Positions 1-5,558 of a stretch of 7,290 nt of DNA are shown one piece after another; positions within the stretch are counted from its first letter, which is position 1; every line of letters begins with the position of its first letter. The notes under the pieces were generated by a model. It was not told the DNA's origin. It saw nothing but the letters and a program-made list of their open reading frames with translations, and ran no database searches. Position numbers and translations under genes: made by a program. Source of the DNA: Sedimentisphaerales bacterium (GTDB lineage Bacteria > Planctomycetota > Phycisphaerae > Sedimentisphaerales > Anaerobacaceae); contig JAFGTU010000282.1 of assembly GCA_016933985.1 (NCBI GenBank), forward strand, positions 1 through 7,290, written 5' to 3'.

Positions 1-523
1 AGCTCGGCTTGTACCCGAGATTCGGCTCCTCGAAGCGGGCGGTGTTCCAGGCGCCCTCGACGGAATCAATCTTGTACATGCCGGTATATTGATTCTGCTC
101 GTACCGCACTTCGTCGAAGATGAAGAACTCCGGTTCCGGGCCGATATAGCATACATCGGCGATGCCGGTCTTCTTCAAATAGGCCCCCCCCTTGCGGGCG
201 ACGTGCCGCGGGTCGCGCGTGTAATCTTCTTTTGTGACGGGGTCAACAATGTTTGCGATTACACTGACGGTCGGCTCTTTGAAGAATGGGTCGATGACAC
301 CCGTGGCCGGATCAGGCACGGCCAGCATATCGGAGACGTGTATTCCCTGCCAGCCGCGAATGGATGAGCCGTCGAAGCCGACGCCATCGACAAACGTGCC
401 TTCGTCCCACGTCTCAACCGGGTAGGAGCAGTGCTGCCAGGTGCCCAGCAGGTCCACGAACTTGAGGTCCACCATTTCCGCGTTGTGCTTCTTCGCGAAT
501 TCAAAAAAATCTTTCGGAGTCAT
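1..523 (-). CDS. glnA: Glutamine synthetase type I, N-terminal part (cut by window edge)
   Basis: ATP-dependent ligation of ammonium to glutamate to give glutamine, a cytoplasmic dodecameric enzyme and the main ammonium-assimilating step. The first 174 residues are visible; the gene runs off the left edge (type I enzymes are about 470 residues). Reading the minus strand from the ATG at 523-521 gives a start MTPKDFFEFAKKHN, then the beta-Grasp domain with the GFDGSSIRGWQGIHVSDM loop (residues 49-66, Asp51 and Ser53 match the E. coli Asp50 loop that closes over the ammonium site). The catalytic-domain entry GPEPEFFIFD follows at residues 128-137 with the metal-binding Glu130. An AAAGGG ribosome binding site at 532-537 sits 8 bases before the ATG. 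The gene lies behind its own sigma-54 promoter at 655-670, giving a leader of about 120 bases. The adenylylation-site region is outside the window, so control by adenylylation cannot be judged. Confidence 0.97.
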   Translation of the reverse strand, partial: MTPKDFFEFAKKHNAEMVDLKFVDLLGTWQHCSYPVETWDEGTFVDGVGFDGSSIRGWQGIHVSDMLAVPDPATGVIDPFFKEPTVSVIANIVDPVTKEDYTRDPRHVARKGGAYLKKTGIADVCYIGPEPEFFIFDEVRYEQNQYTGMYKIDSVEGAWNTARFEEPNLGYKPS

Positions 524-654
524 TTTTTGTTCCCTTTCAAAATTCACATTGAGTTGGTTTCTGTTAGATTTCTGCTTGCCGATATTTTCTGCGTCTTGAA
601 AAACACCGAAATTGCCTAAGCACGTATCGGGAGCTAATTGCCCTACTGTAACTT

Positions 655-670
655 AGCAACGATAGTGCCA
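655..670 (-). promoter_or_regulatory. Sigma-54 (-24/-12) promoter of glnA
   Basis: On the minus strand this reads TGGCACTATCGTTGCT, a full match to the sigma-54 consensus TGGCAC-N5-TTGCW with the required GG and GC dinucleotides. The predicted start site is near 644, about 120 bases before the glnA ATG. Sigma-54 promoters need an ATP-driven enhancer-binding activator; one is encoded in this window at 3898-5496. Confidence 0.9.
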
Positions 671-785
671 TGCACCCAAAAAATCCCACTTATTTTCATA
701 ATCATCTGCCATAGCTCAACTTACGAATACAACATCCCCGTCTGGGTGAGCGGACAACAACTACGATTATGTACTTTTTATTCTT

Positions 786-803
786 GGACATACATTTTTG
801 TCG
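786..803. promoter_or_regulatory. Candidate activator site upstream of glnA promoter
   Basis: GGACA, then 8 AT-rich bases, then TGTCG; the inner GACA/TGTC is an inverted repeat. Its centre is about 150 bases upstream of the predicted glnA start site, a normal distance for a sigma-54 enhancer. A similar repeat lies upstream of the other sigma-54 promoter (3648-3666), and the word TTATGTACT occurs close by in both places (767-775 here). Binding by the NifA-type activator is inferred, not shown. Confidence 0.4.
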
Positions 804-822
804 TCACCTTAATTATGCCTTT

Positions 823-864
823 CTCCAAGCGGGTCCATGCTGTCGAGCGAAAACCCGCTTGGAG
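823..864 (-). repeat. 12-bp perfect inverted repeat (long hairpin) downstream of glnB
   Basis: Arms CTCCAAGCGGGT (823-834) and ACCCGCTTGGAG (853-864) pair perfectly. The 18-base loop contains a further concentric GCT/AGC stem (839-841 with 846-848) closed on four bases. As RNA from the minus strand, two extra G-U pairs can extend the main stem; the plus-strand RNA cannot make them, which favours a structure in the glnB transcript, 63-104 bases after its stop. No U-run follows, so it is not a textbook Rho-independent terminator. It may be a 3'-end stability or termination structure, or a DNA operator for glnA. Confidence 0.6.
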
Positions 865-908
865 CGCCCAGGCAACCGGTCACAGAAGACGATGGGCGGC
901 CGTCATCT

Positions 909-923
909 CGGCCATGTTGGCCG
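909..923 (-). terminator. Short GC-rich hairpin just after glnB stop
   Basis: CGGCCA-TGT-TGGCCG, a 6-bp stem with a 3-base loop, begins 3 bases after the glnB TGA. There is no T-run behind it on the minus strand, so it is at best a weak or Rho-assisted terminator or a 3'-end protector. Confidence 0.3.
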
Positions 924-926
924 CAA

Positions 927-1268
927 TCAGCCAATAGCTTCATTGCCTCGCTGGCCGGTCCGGATCCTCACACATTCGGGAAGATCAAGAATGAATATCT
1001 TCCCGTCGCCGATGTTGCCTGTCTTCGCGCCGGCACAGATTGCATCCACGGTCTTCTGAACAAAACCTTCGTTGACGGCGATCTCGAGTCTCACTTTCTT
1101 GAGGAGGTTCACTTCGAACTTTATGCCTCGGTAGCTTTCTTCGTAGCCATGCTGTTCGCCGCAGCCCAGGGCGTTGGTAACGGACATCTTACATACCTCT
1201 GCTTCATAAAGGGCCTTCTTGACATCCTGCAGCTTGTGTGGCTGAATGTATGCGATTACAAGTTTCAC
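927..1268 (-). CDS. glnB: P-II family nitrogen regulatory protein, Phe at position 51
   Basis: Small trimeric sensor that binds ATP/ADP and 2-oxoglutarate and controls AmtB, glutamine synthetase modification or NifA/NtrC-type regulators. Its 113 residues align without gaps to E. coli GlnB: Gln39 and Lys58 (2-oxoglutarate/ATP site), the B-loop TGNIGDGKIF (83-92, with Lys90), and Arg101 and Arg103. The T-loop reads YRGIKFEV (46-53). Position 51, the Tyr that is uridylylated or adenylylated in other bacteria, is Phe (codon TTC at 1118-1116), and position 49, phosphorylated as Ser in cyanobacteria, is Ile. Covalent control at the usual sites is therefore unlikely. The start is GTG with a good CAGGAG site 7 bases upstream. 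It lies 25 bases after amtB in the same operon, which favours a GlnK-like role in gating AmtB; glnK would be an equally fair name. Confidence 0.95.
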   Translation of the reverse strand: MKLVIAYIQPHKLQDVKKALYEAEVCKMSVTNALGCGEQHGYEESYRGIKFEVNLLKKVRLEIAVNEGFVQKTVDAICAGAKTGNIGDGKIFILDLPECVRIRTGQRGNEAIG

Positions 1269-1275
1269 TTATCAA

Positions 1276-1281
1276 CTCCTG
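1276..1281 (-). promoter_or_regulatory. Ribosome binding site fixing the GTG start of glnB
   Basis: CAGGAG on the minus strand, 7 bases before GTG at 1268-1266. It supports the GTG start, which begins the conserved MKLVIAYIQPHKL N-terminus of the P-II family. Confidence 0.75.
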
Positions 1282-1293
1282 ACAAATATTCGG

Positions 1294-2670
1294 TTAGCTC
1301 GTGCAGAAGATTTGGAAGCCGCCATAGGCCTCCATTCCATGCTCGCCGATATCGAGTCCCCGCAGCTCTTCTTCGCGGCTTACTCTGAGTCCGATGGTCG
1401 CGTCGATGAGCTTGAAGACAATTCCCATGCCTATTACGACAAATGCGATTGTAGCGACGCTTCCCAGAACCTGGACGCCAAGCTGCGTCGGGTTTCCGCT
1501 GTATATGAAGCCCTCGTTTGCAAGGCCAAGCGTCTTCCTTCCGAATATGCCCACCGCCAGCGTTCCCCAGATGCCGCACATACCGTGCACAGGCACAGCA
1601 CCGACCGGATCGTCGATATGGAGGTAATCGAGCAACTCAACGCCTCGTATGACAATGTATCCGGAGACGATTCCGATTACTATGGCGGCCCACGGCTCGA
1701 CGAACGCGCACGGTGCCGTAATGCCGACGAGCCCTGCAAGCGCCCCGTTCATCGCCATCGAAAGATCGGGCTTGCCGAATCTCTTCCAAACCGTCAGCAT
1801 TGCGGCAATCCCCCCCAGGGCCGCCGCCAGATTCGTGTTAATCGCTACTCTTGCAATCGCAAAGCCGTCGGTCACGCCCAGCGTCGAGCCGGCGTTGAAT
1901 CCGAACCACCCGAACCAGAGGATGAAGACACCGAGCGACGCAAGCGGGATACTGTGTCCGGCAAGCACCTTTGGCTTGCCGTCAGGCCCGTATTTGCCCT
2001 CTCTGGGACTGAGCATTATGGTCCCCACAAGCGCCGCGAAGCCGCCCACCGTATGCACGACGGTGGAGCCGGCGAAATCGGCGAAGCCAAAATTCTTGGC
2101 GAGCCAGCCGCCGCCCCATATCCAGTGACCCACAATCGGGTAAATGAATGCCGAGATAATAAACGAGTAGATCAAATAAGCGGGGAACCTCATGCGCTCG
2201 GCCATTCCACCGGCCACGATTGTTGCGGCAGCCCCGCAGAATGCCGCCTGGAACAGCCAGAATGCGTAGAGCGGCAGGCCGCTGGCGGTCTCGTCAAGCC
2301 CGAAAAGACACCAGCCCTTCGTCCCGAACAGACCGTTGCCGTCCCCGAACATCAACGCATAGCCTACGATGAAGAATCCCAGCGAGGCCATGCAGAAGTC
2401 GAGAAAGTTCTTGGTGAGGATATTGCACGTGTTCTTTGCCCTGATAAACCCGGCCTCGACCATTCCGAATCCCGCCTGCATGAAGAAGACCAGAAAAGCC
2501 GCAATAAGCACCCAAACAGTGTCGAGCCCTTGCTTGAGGGCAAGCGTGTCTATCACATTGGATAGAGAGCTCCCCGCTTCAATCTCGGCCGAGAATACGC
2601 GGCCGCTGAGAACCGTCATTGTGAAAAACGCAACTGCGATAAGAATGATTCTTCTCTTTAGTCTGCTCAT
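1294..2670 (-). CDS. amtB: Ammonium transporter AmtB
   Basis: Trimeric inner-membrane channel for ammonium/ammonia (Amt/MEP/Rh family). The 458 residues begin with a probable signal peptide (hydrophobic stretch about 8-22, ending around VFSA), then about 11 membrane segments. Pore residues can be placed: Phe144 and Phe258 (gate, E. coli Phe107 and Phe215), Trp185 (Trp148), Asp198 (Asp160), twin histidines His206 in STVVHTVGG and His362 in VPVHGMCGIWG (His168 and His318), and Ser262 in GFNAGS. The cytoplasmic tail from about residue 430 holds EEELRGLDIGEHGMEAYGGF, the usual P-II-contacting end. The ATG is preceded by AGAGAGG at 10 bases. It lies 18 bases after the porin-like gene and 25 before glnB, the classic amtB-glnK pairing. 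All pore residues are intact, so a working channel is expected. Confidence 0.97.
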   Translation of the reverse strand: MSRLKRRIILIAVAFFTMTVLSGRVFSAEIEAGSSLSNVIDTLALKQGLDTVWVLIAAFLVFFMQAGFGMVEAGFIRAKNTCNILTKNFLDFCMASLGFFIVGYALMFGDGNGLFGTKGWCLFGLDETASGLPLYAFWLFQAAFCGAAATIVAGGMAERMRFPAYLIYSFIISAFIYPIVGHWIWGGGWLAKNFGFADFAGSTVVHTVGGFAALVGTIMLSPREGKYGPDGKPKVLAGHSIPLASLGVFILWFGWFGFNAGSTLGVTDGFAIARVAINTNLAAALGGIAAMLTVWKRFGKPDLSMAMNGALAGLVGITAPCAFVEPWAAIVIGIVSGYIVIRGVELLDYLHIDDPVGAVPVHGMCGIWGTLAVGIFGRKTLGLANEGFIYSGNPTQLGVQVLGSVATIAFVVIGMGIVFKLIDATIGLRVSREEELRGLDIGEHGMEAYGGFQIFCTS

Positions 2671-2688
2671 GATTCTGATGCCTCTCTT

Positions 2689-3456
2689 CTAAAACTCTTT
2701 TACAAAACCAATGCCGGCGTAGAAGTAGTCGCCGGCTGTATCGTATGTATCGGTAGCGCGGATATCGTCGCTGAGCAACGTCACGTAGTTCAGGCTCGGG
2801 ACCACCGTCCAGCCAGCCACGTCGAAGGGGAATGACGCCGAAAACGTCAGATCGTTGAGCTTACTCTGATCCGTGCCCCAGTAGTACTTGTTGTAGGACC
2901 CGCTGCCCCAGCCGAGGCTTGCGCCTAATTCCATTCCTACGGGGGTATCGACACCCAACTCGGCGATCTTCTCGATGCTGTGCGAAAATGCCAGAGAAAC
3001 GTAGGAGCCTTCGGCCTCGTCGATGTCATGGTAAATTGTCAGCGACGGGTTCAACGCCAGGTCAAAACTGAATCCCAAATAGGCTTCCGTCGTATCCTTG
3101 ACCAAGGTACCGGGGAAGTCATAGTAAATCAAGCCGATAGAATACCCCAAACCCTCTACACCAGGCACTGCGCCGGAGTAATCCAGAGAATAATCGAGCT
3201 CTGAGAAATCGCCGCTGTTGCCGTTGATGTTTGTGAACTCGAGGTTGCCCCAGACCGATGCAGTTACGTTCTTATGGCTGATACTAATGCTCGGCTGAAA
3301 AACCGGATCGTCATCCAGATTCTGGCCGCGCCATATATACTTGCTGAAAAAATCCGCGGCCAGTTCGAAGTCCGTGCCGTTGTCGGCCCTTACTGCTTTG
3401 CCGCCCCCAAGCACCACGATGCCCAGAGCGACTACCATGCATCTGAACCTGTTCAT
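2689..3456 (-). CDS. TorF-type putative porin / outer-membrane beta-barrel protein
   Basis: 255-residue exported protein. It has a signal peptide with a hydrophobic core at about 7-19 and likely cleavage after Ala24 (AVRA/DN). It then has the FFSKYIWRGQNLDDDPVFQPS motif region, typical of the TorF/Gcw_chp family of small porin-like proteins, alternating beta-strand patterns throughout, and a C-terminal FVKEF ending in Phe as expected for outer-membrane barrels. I chose the ATG at 3456-3454 because AAGGAG at 3467-3472 is 10 bases upstream; the TTG three codons earlier would be only one base from that site. It is the first gene of the operon with amtB and glnB and sits behind a sigma-54 promoter, so it is probably made under nitrogen limitation and may let ammonium or another small nitrogen source across the outer membrane. 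The substrate is inferred only from context. Confidence 0.82.
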   Translation of the reverse strand: MNRFRCMVVALGIVVLGGGKAVRADNGTDFELAADFFSKYIWRGQNLDDDPVFQPSISISHKNVTASVWGNLEFTNINGNSGDFSELDYSLDYSGAVPGVEGLGYSIGLIYYDFPGTLVKDTTEAYLGFSFDLALNPSLTIYHDIDEAEGSYVSLAFSHSIEKIAELGVDTPVGMELGASLGWGSGSYNKYYWGTDQSKLNDLTFSASFPFDVAGWTVVPSLNYVTLLSDDIRATDTYDTAGDYFYAGIGFVKEF

Positions 3457-3466
3457 TGCAGACAAT

Positions 3467-3472
3467 CTCCTT
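3467..3472 (-). promoter_or_regulatory. Ribosome binding site deciding the porin start
   Basis: AAGGAG on the minus strand, 10 bases before the ATG at 3456. It sits only one base before an upstream in-frame TTG (3465-3463), which rules that TTG out as a likely start. Confidence 0.65.
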
Positions 3473-3552
3473 ACTCTTGCCCGAAATCCGGCCTACTCTA
3501 CTTTGTTATCGTTGCGACCAGCCACATGACGGGTCGATTCCTGATTTCCTAA

Positions 3553-3568
3553 CGCAACTCGCGTGCCA
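3553..3568 (-). promoter_or_regulatory. Sigma-54 (-24/-12) promoter of the porin-amtB-glnB operon
   Basis: On the minus strand this reads TGGCACGCGAGTTGCG, matching TGGCAC-N5-TTGC at every key base; only the weak last position (G for A/T) differs. The predicted start site is near 3542, giving a leader of about 85 bases to the porin ATG at 3456. Confidence 0.9.
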
Positions 3569-3584
3569 GAAATGCTCATATTCT

Positions 3585-3598
3585 TATAAGTACTTATA
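3585..3598. repeat. 14-bp perfect palindrome TATAAGTACTTATA
   Basis: A perfect AT-rich palindrome located between the operon promoter and the enhancer-like repeat, centred about 50 bases upstream of the predicted operon start. It could be a repressor or bending-protein site; its owner is unknown. Confidence 0.4.
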
Positions 3599-3647
3599 TA
3601 ACAAGAAGATACGTTCCACATAGCAACTGCGGCGATAAACACTTGTG

Positions 3648-3666
3648 CGACATTTATGTACTGTCG
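3648..3666. promoter_or_regulatory. Candidate activator site upstream of the operon promoter
   Basis: CGACA, 9 AT-rich bases, TGTCG: a perfect 5-bp inverted repeat centred about 115 bases upstream of the predicted sigma-54 start site. It resembles the repeat at 786-803 upstream of the glnA promoter and contains the same word TTATGTACT (3654-3662). It is not the classical NifA site TGT-N10-ACA. Confidence 0.42.
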
Positions 3667-3721
3667 TATGTCTAAAACACATATTTGTCTTTCCGCTGGC
3701 TGAGTGATTCAGATCTGGTCT

Positions 3722-3795
3722 CCACAACCGGAACAAACCGCTGATGGATTGTAACATCTTGTTAAAGCTGAATTTATGGTAACTACCGGTTGTGG
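3722..3795. repeat. Nested concentric inverted repeats upstream of the activator promoter
   Basis: Outer arms CCACAACCGG (3722-3731) and CCGGTTGTGG (3786-3795) are a perfect 10-bp inverted repeat 54 bases apart. Inside is TAACA-TCT-TGTTA (3752-3764), also perfect. The two share almost the same centre (3758.5 and 3758), about 108 bases upstream of the predicted activator start site. The sequence between them does not pair, so a looped operator pair is more plausible than one long hairpin. Confidence 0.4.
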
Positions 3796-3830
3796 GCGGC
3801 ATAATCCAGCCACGGATATGTAATGATTTG

Positions 3831-3859
3831 TTGACAATATGACAATTATGTAGTATTAT
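3831..3859 (+). promoter_or_regulatory. Sigma-70-type promoter of the NifA-type activator gene
   Basis: TTGACA (3831-3836), a spacer of exactly 17 bases, and TATTAT (3854-3859), with a predicted start near 3866 and a leader of about 32 bases. GAAGGA at 3881-3886 is the likely ribosome binding site, 11 bases before the ATG at 3898. The activator therefore seems to be made by the housekeeping polymerase rather than by sigma-54. Confidence 0.75.
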
Positions 3860-3897
3860 CTCAGCGATGTAGCAAAATTTGAAGGAATTGAATTGTT

Positions 3898-5496
3898 ATG
3901 GTTAAAAAGAATCGCAACGTGAAGGAGCGGCCGGGCAAAGCGGGCGGATCGGCAGAGTCATCGCGTCATGTGCAGGAGTTGAAGACGCTCTACAGGATAA
4001 GCCAGATACTCGCCGCGGGTGTGCGGCAGAGACAGGCGCTTGCCGAGGTGATGGATGCACTGGATAATGATTTGGGTATGAACAGGGGGACGGTGACGCT
4101 CTTGGGGCCCGACAGTGCCGAGATTAAGATTGACGTGGCGCATAATATCTCGCAGGAGAAGAGCCGCAAGGTGCGGTATAGAATCGGGGAGGGGGTCACG
4201 GGAAAGGTGATGCAGACGGGCAAGGCCATAATCGTGCCCAAGGTATCGCAGGAGCCGTCGTTCCTCAATCACTTCGAGCGAAGGAGCACCGCCGAAGGGG
4301 AGACGAGCTTTATATGCGTGCCCATTTCTATTGGACAGGATGTAATTGGGACGATTTCGATAGATAGGCTGTTCAACGAATCCATGTTACTGGACGAGGA
4401 TATGCGGGTCCTGAGTATCGTTGCGAGCATGATCGCCAACGATGTCAAGGCGCGGCGGGAAGTTGCCATTCGGCAGCAGGAACTCGAGGATGAAAACATC
4501 AGGCTCCGCCATGAATTGCAGGACAGGTTTCGGCCTGAGAATATAATCGGCAATTCGAGCAGTATGCGCGATGTATATCAGCAGATTCACCAGGTGGCCG
4601 GCAGCGATACGACGGTCCTTATTCGCGGCGAATCCGGCACGGGCAAGGAGCTGGTTGCGCACGCGATTCACTACTCCAGCCGGCGAAGCAAGGGGCCGTT
4701 CATAAAGGTCAACTGTGCCGCCCTGAACGAGAATCTCTTAGAGAGCGAGCTTTTCGGGCACGAGAAGGGGGCCTTTACCGGAGCGATACAAAGCCGAAAA
4801 GGGCGGCTTGAGGAGGCCGACGGAGGCACGCTGTTCCTCGATGAGATAGGTGATTTTACGTCGGTTACGCAGGTCAAGCTCTTGAGAGTGCTACAGGAGC
4901 GACAGTTCGAGCGGGTCGGGAGCAATCAGACGCTGAAGACCAATGCGAGGATTGTCGCCGCCACGAATCGCAATTTGGAGAAGGCGGTCGATGAGGGCCG
5001 TTTTCGACAGGACCTTTACTATCGGATAAACGTGTTCGAGGTTTTTCTTCCTCCTTTACGCGAGCGCAAGGACGATATCCTGCTTCTGGCCGATTCCTTC
5101 GTCGAGCAGTACGCCGGGAAGATGGGCAAGGACGTTCGGCGCATCAGCACGCCCGCAATCAATATGATGGTCGCCTATCACTGGCCCGGAAACGTGCGGG
5201 AGCTGGAGAACTGTATCGAGAGAGCGATTCTGTTGAGCACGGACGGCGTAATACACGGGCATCATCTGCCGCCGACACTGCAAACATCCGACGCTTCGGA
5301 TACCATCGGGACCGGGTCGCTCAAGGAAAGGCTGGATCTGTTTGAGCGGGATATTATCGTCGATGCCCTGAAGCGGTGTAACGGCAACGTAGCCGCTGCA
5401 GCTCGCGATTTGAAAACCACGCCCCGCATTATGGGGTACAAGGTCAAGGACCTGGGGATCGACTACAGACGCTACCGCAGGAGAAAGGGAATTTAG
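3898..5496 (+). CDS. NifA-type sigma-54-dependent transcriptional activator (GAF-AAA+-Fis)
   Basis: Cytoplasmic enhancer-binding ATPase that remodels sigma-54 polymerase. Its 532 residues hold a GAF sensor domain (about 25-185, including GEGVTGKVMQTGKAIIVP), a charged helical linker (about 186-212) and an AAA+ domain (about 215-440). The AAA+ domain has Walker A GESGTGK (244-250), the sigma-54-contacting GAFTGA loop (291-296), Walker B TLFLDE (311-316), and GNVRELEN (431-438). A Fis-type helix-turn-helix follows at about 480-525 (NGNVAAAARDLKTTPRIMGYKVKDLG). There is no phosphoacceptor receiver domain, so it is not NtrC; GAF plus domain order and length fit NifA. The interdomain linker (about 446-475) has no Cys pair, unlike oxygen-sensing NifA of alphaproteobacteria. 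It is transcribed away from the porin-amtB-glnB operon, whose promoter and that of glnA are sigma-54 type, so these are its probable targets. No nif genes are visible, so I leave the symbol blank. Confidence 0.93.
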   Translation: MVKKNRNVKERPGKAGGSAESSRHVQELKTLYRISQILAAGVRQRQALAEVMDALDNDLGMNRGTVTLLGPDSAEIKIDVAHNISQEKSRKVRYRIGEGVTGKVMQTGKAIIVPKVSQEPSFLNHFERRSTAEGETSFICVPISIGQDVIGTISIDRLFNESMLLDEDMRVLSIVASMIANDVKARREVAIRQQELEDENIRLRHELQDRFRPENIIGNSSSMRDVYQQIHQVAGSDTTVLIRGESGTGKELVAHAIHYSSRRSKGPFIKVNCAALNENLLESELFGHEKGAFTGAIQSRKGRLEEADGGTLFLDEIGDFTSVTQVKLLRVLQERQFERVGSNQTLKTNARIVAATNRNLEKAVDEGRFRQDLYYRINVFEVFLPPLRERKDDILLLADSFVEQYAGKMGKDVRRISTPAINMMVAYHWPGNVRELENCIERAILLSTDGVIHGHHLPPTLQTSDASDTIGTGSLKERLDLFERDIIVDALKRCNGNVAAAARDLKTTPRIMGYKVKDLGIDYRRYRRRKGI

Positions 5497-5558
5497 CCGT
5501 TCACGCGCGACTCAGCCGCCCGCCGTTTCCCGATGACGCCGAATACAGTTTCCACCAT
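5497..5558. other. Convergent 62-base gap, no clear terminator
   Basis: The activator and the AhbA/B-like gene end facing each other here. I see no stable hairpin followed by a T-run on either strand. Confidence 0.5.

Larger units (their letters stand above)
524..926. other. 403-base glnB-glnA intergenic region
   Basis: No credible gene is seen here; the open frames lack family resemblance and ribosome binding sites. Read in the minus direction it holds a short GC-rich hairpin just after the glnB stop (909-923), a long hairpin (823-864), an enhancer-like inverted repeat (786-803), the glnA sigma-54 promoter (655-670) and a roughly 120-base glnA leader. The leader shows no structure that I can match to a known glutamine-sensing RNA. 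Confidence 0.8.
3457..3897. other. Divergent control region between porin-amtB-glnB and the activator gene
   Basis: AT-rich 441-base region with no credible gene. It holds the operon leader (about 85 bases to the ATG), the operon sigma-54 promoter (3553-3568), a 14-bp palindrome (3585-3598), an enhancer-like inverted repeat (3648-3666), a nested pair of inverted repeats (3722-3795) and the activator's sigma-70-type promoter (3831-3859). Confidence 0.85.

Noticed and set aside
524..644. Glutamine-sensing riboswitch in the glnA leader
   Set aside because: I could not find the paired elements or conserved core of the known glnA RNA motif; the leader is mostly unstructured and A-rich.
671..926. 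Canonical NifA upstream activator sites (TGT-N10-ACA) before glnA and before the porin operon
   Set aside because: I checked the TGT and ACA words in both intergenic regions by eye and none had the 10-base spacing.
837..1388. Plus-strand open frame over glnB
   Set aside because: Antisense to the P-II gene, with no recognisable domain or ribosome binding site.
1246..2565. Long plus-strand open frame (439 residues) opposite amtB
   Set aside because: It is charged, low in hydrophobic structure, matches no family I know and lies wholly antisense to an unmistakable AmtB; it is a by-product of GC-rich codon use.
3457..3465. TTG start for the porin-like gene at 3465
   Set aside because: The AAGGAG site is only one base upstream of it; the ATG at 3456 has a workable 10-base spacing and gives a better signal peptide.
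3584..3802. 72-residue minus-strand frame in the divergent control region
   Set aside because: Composition is not gene-like, it has no ribosome binding site, and it overlaps the promoter and repeat elements.
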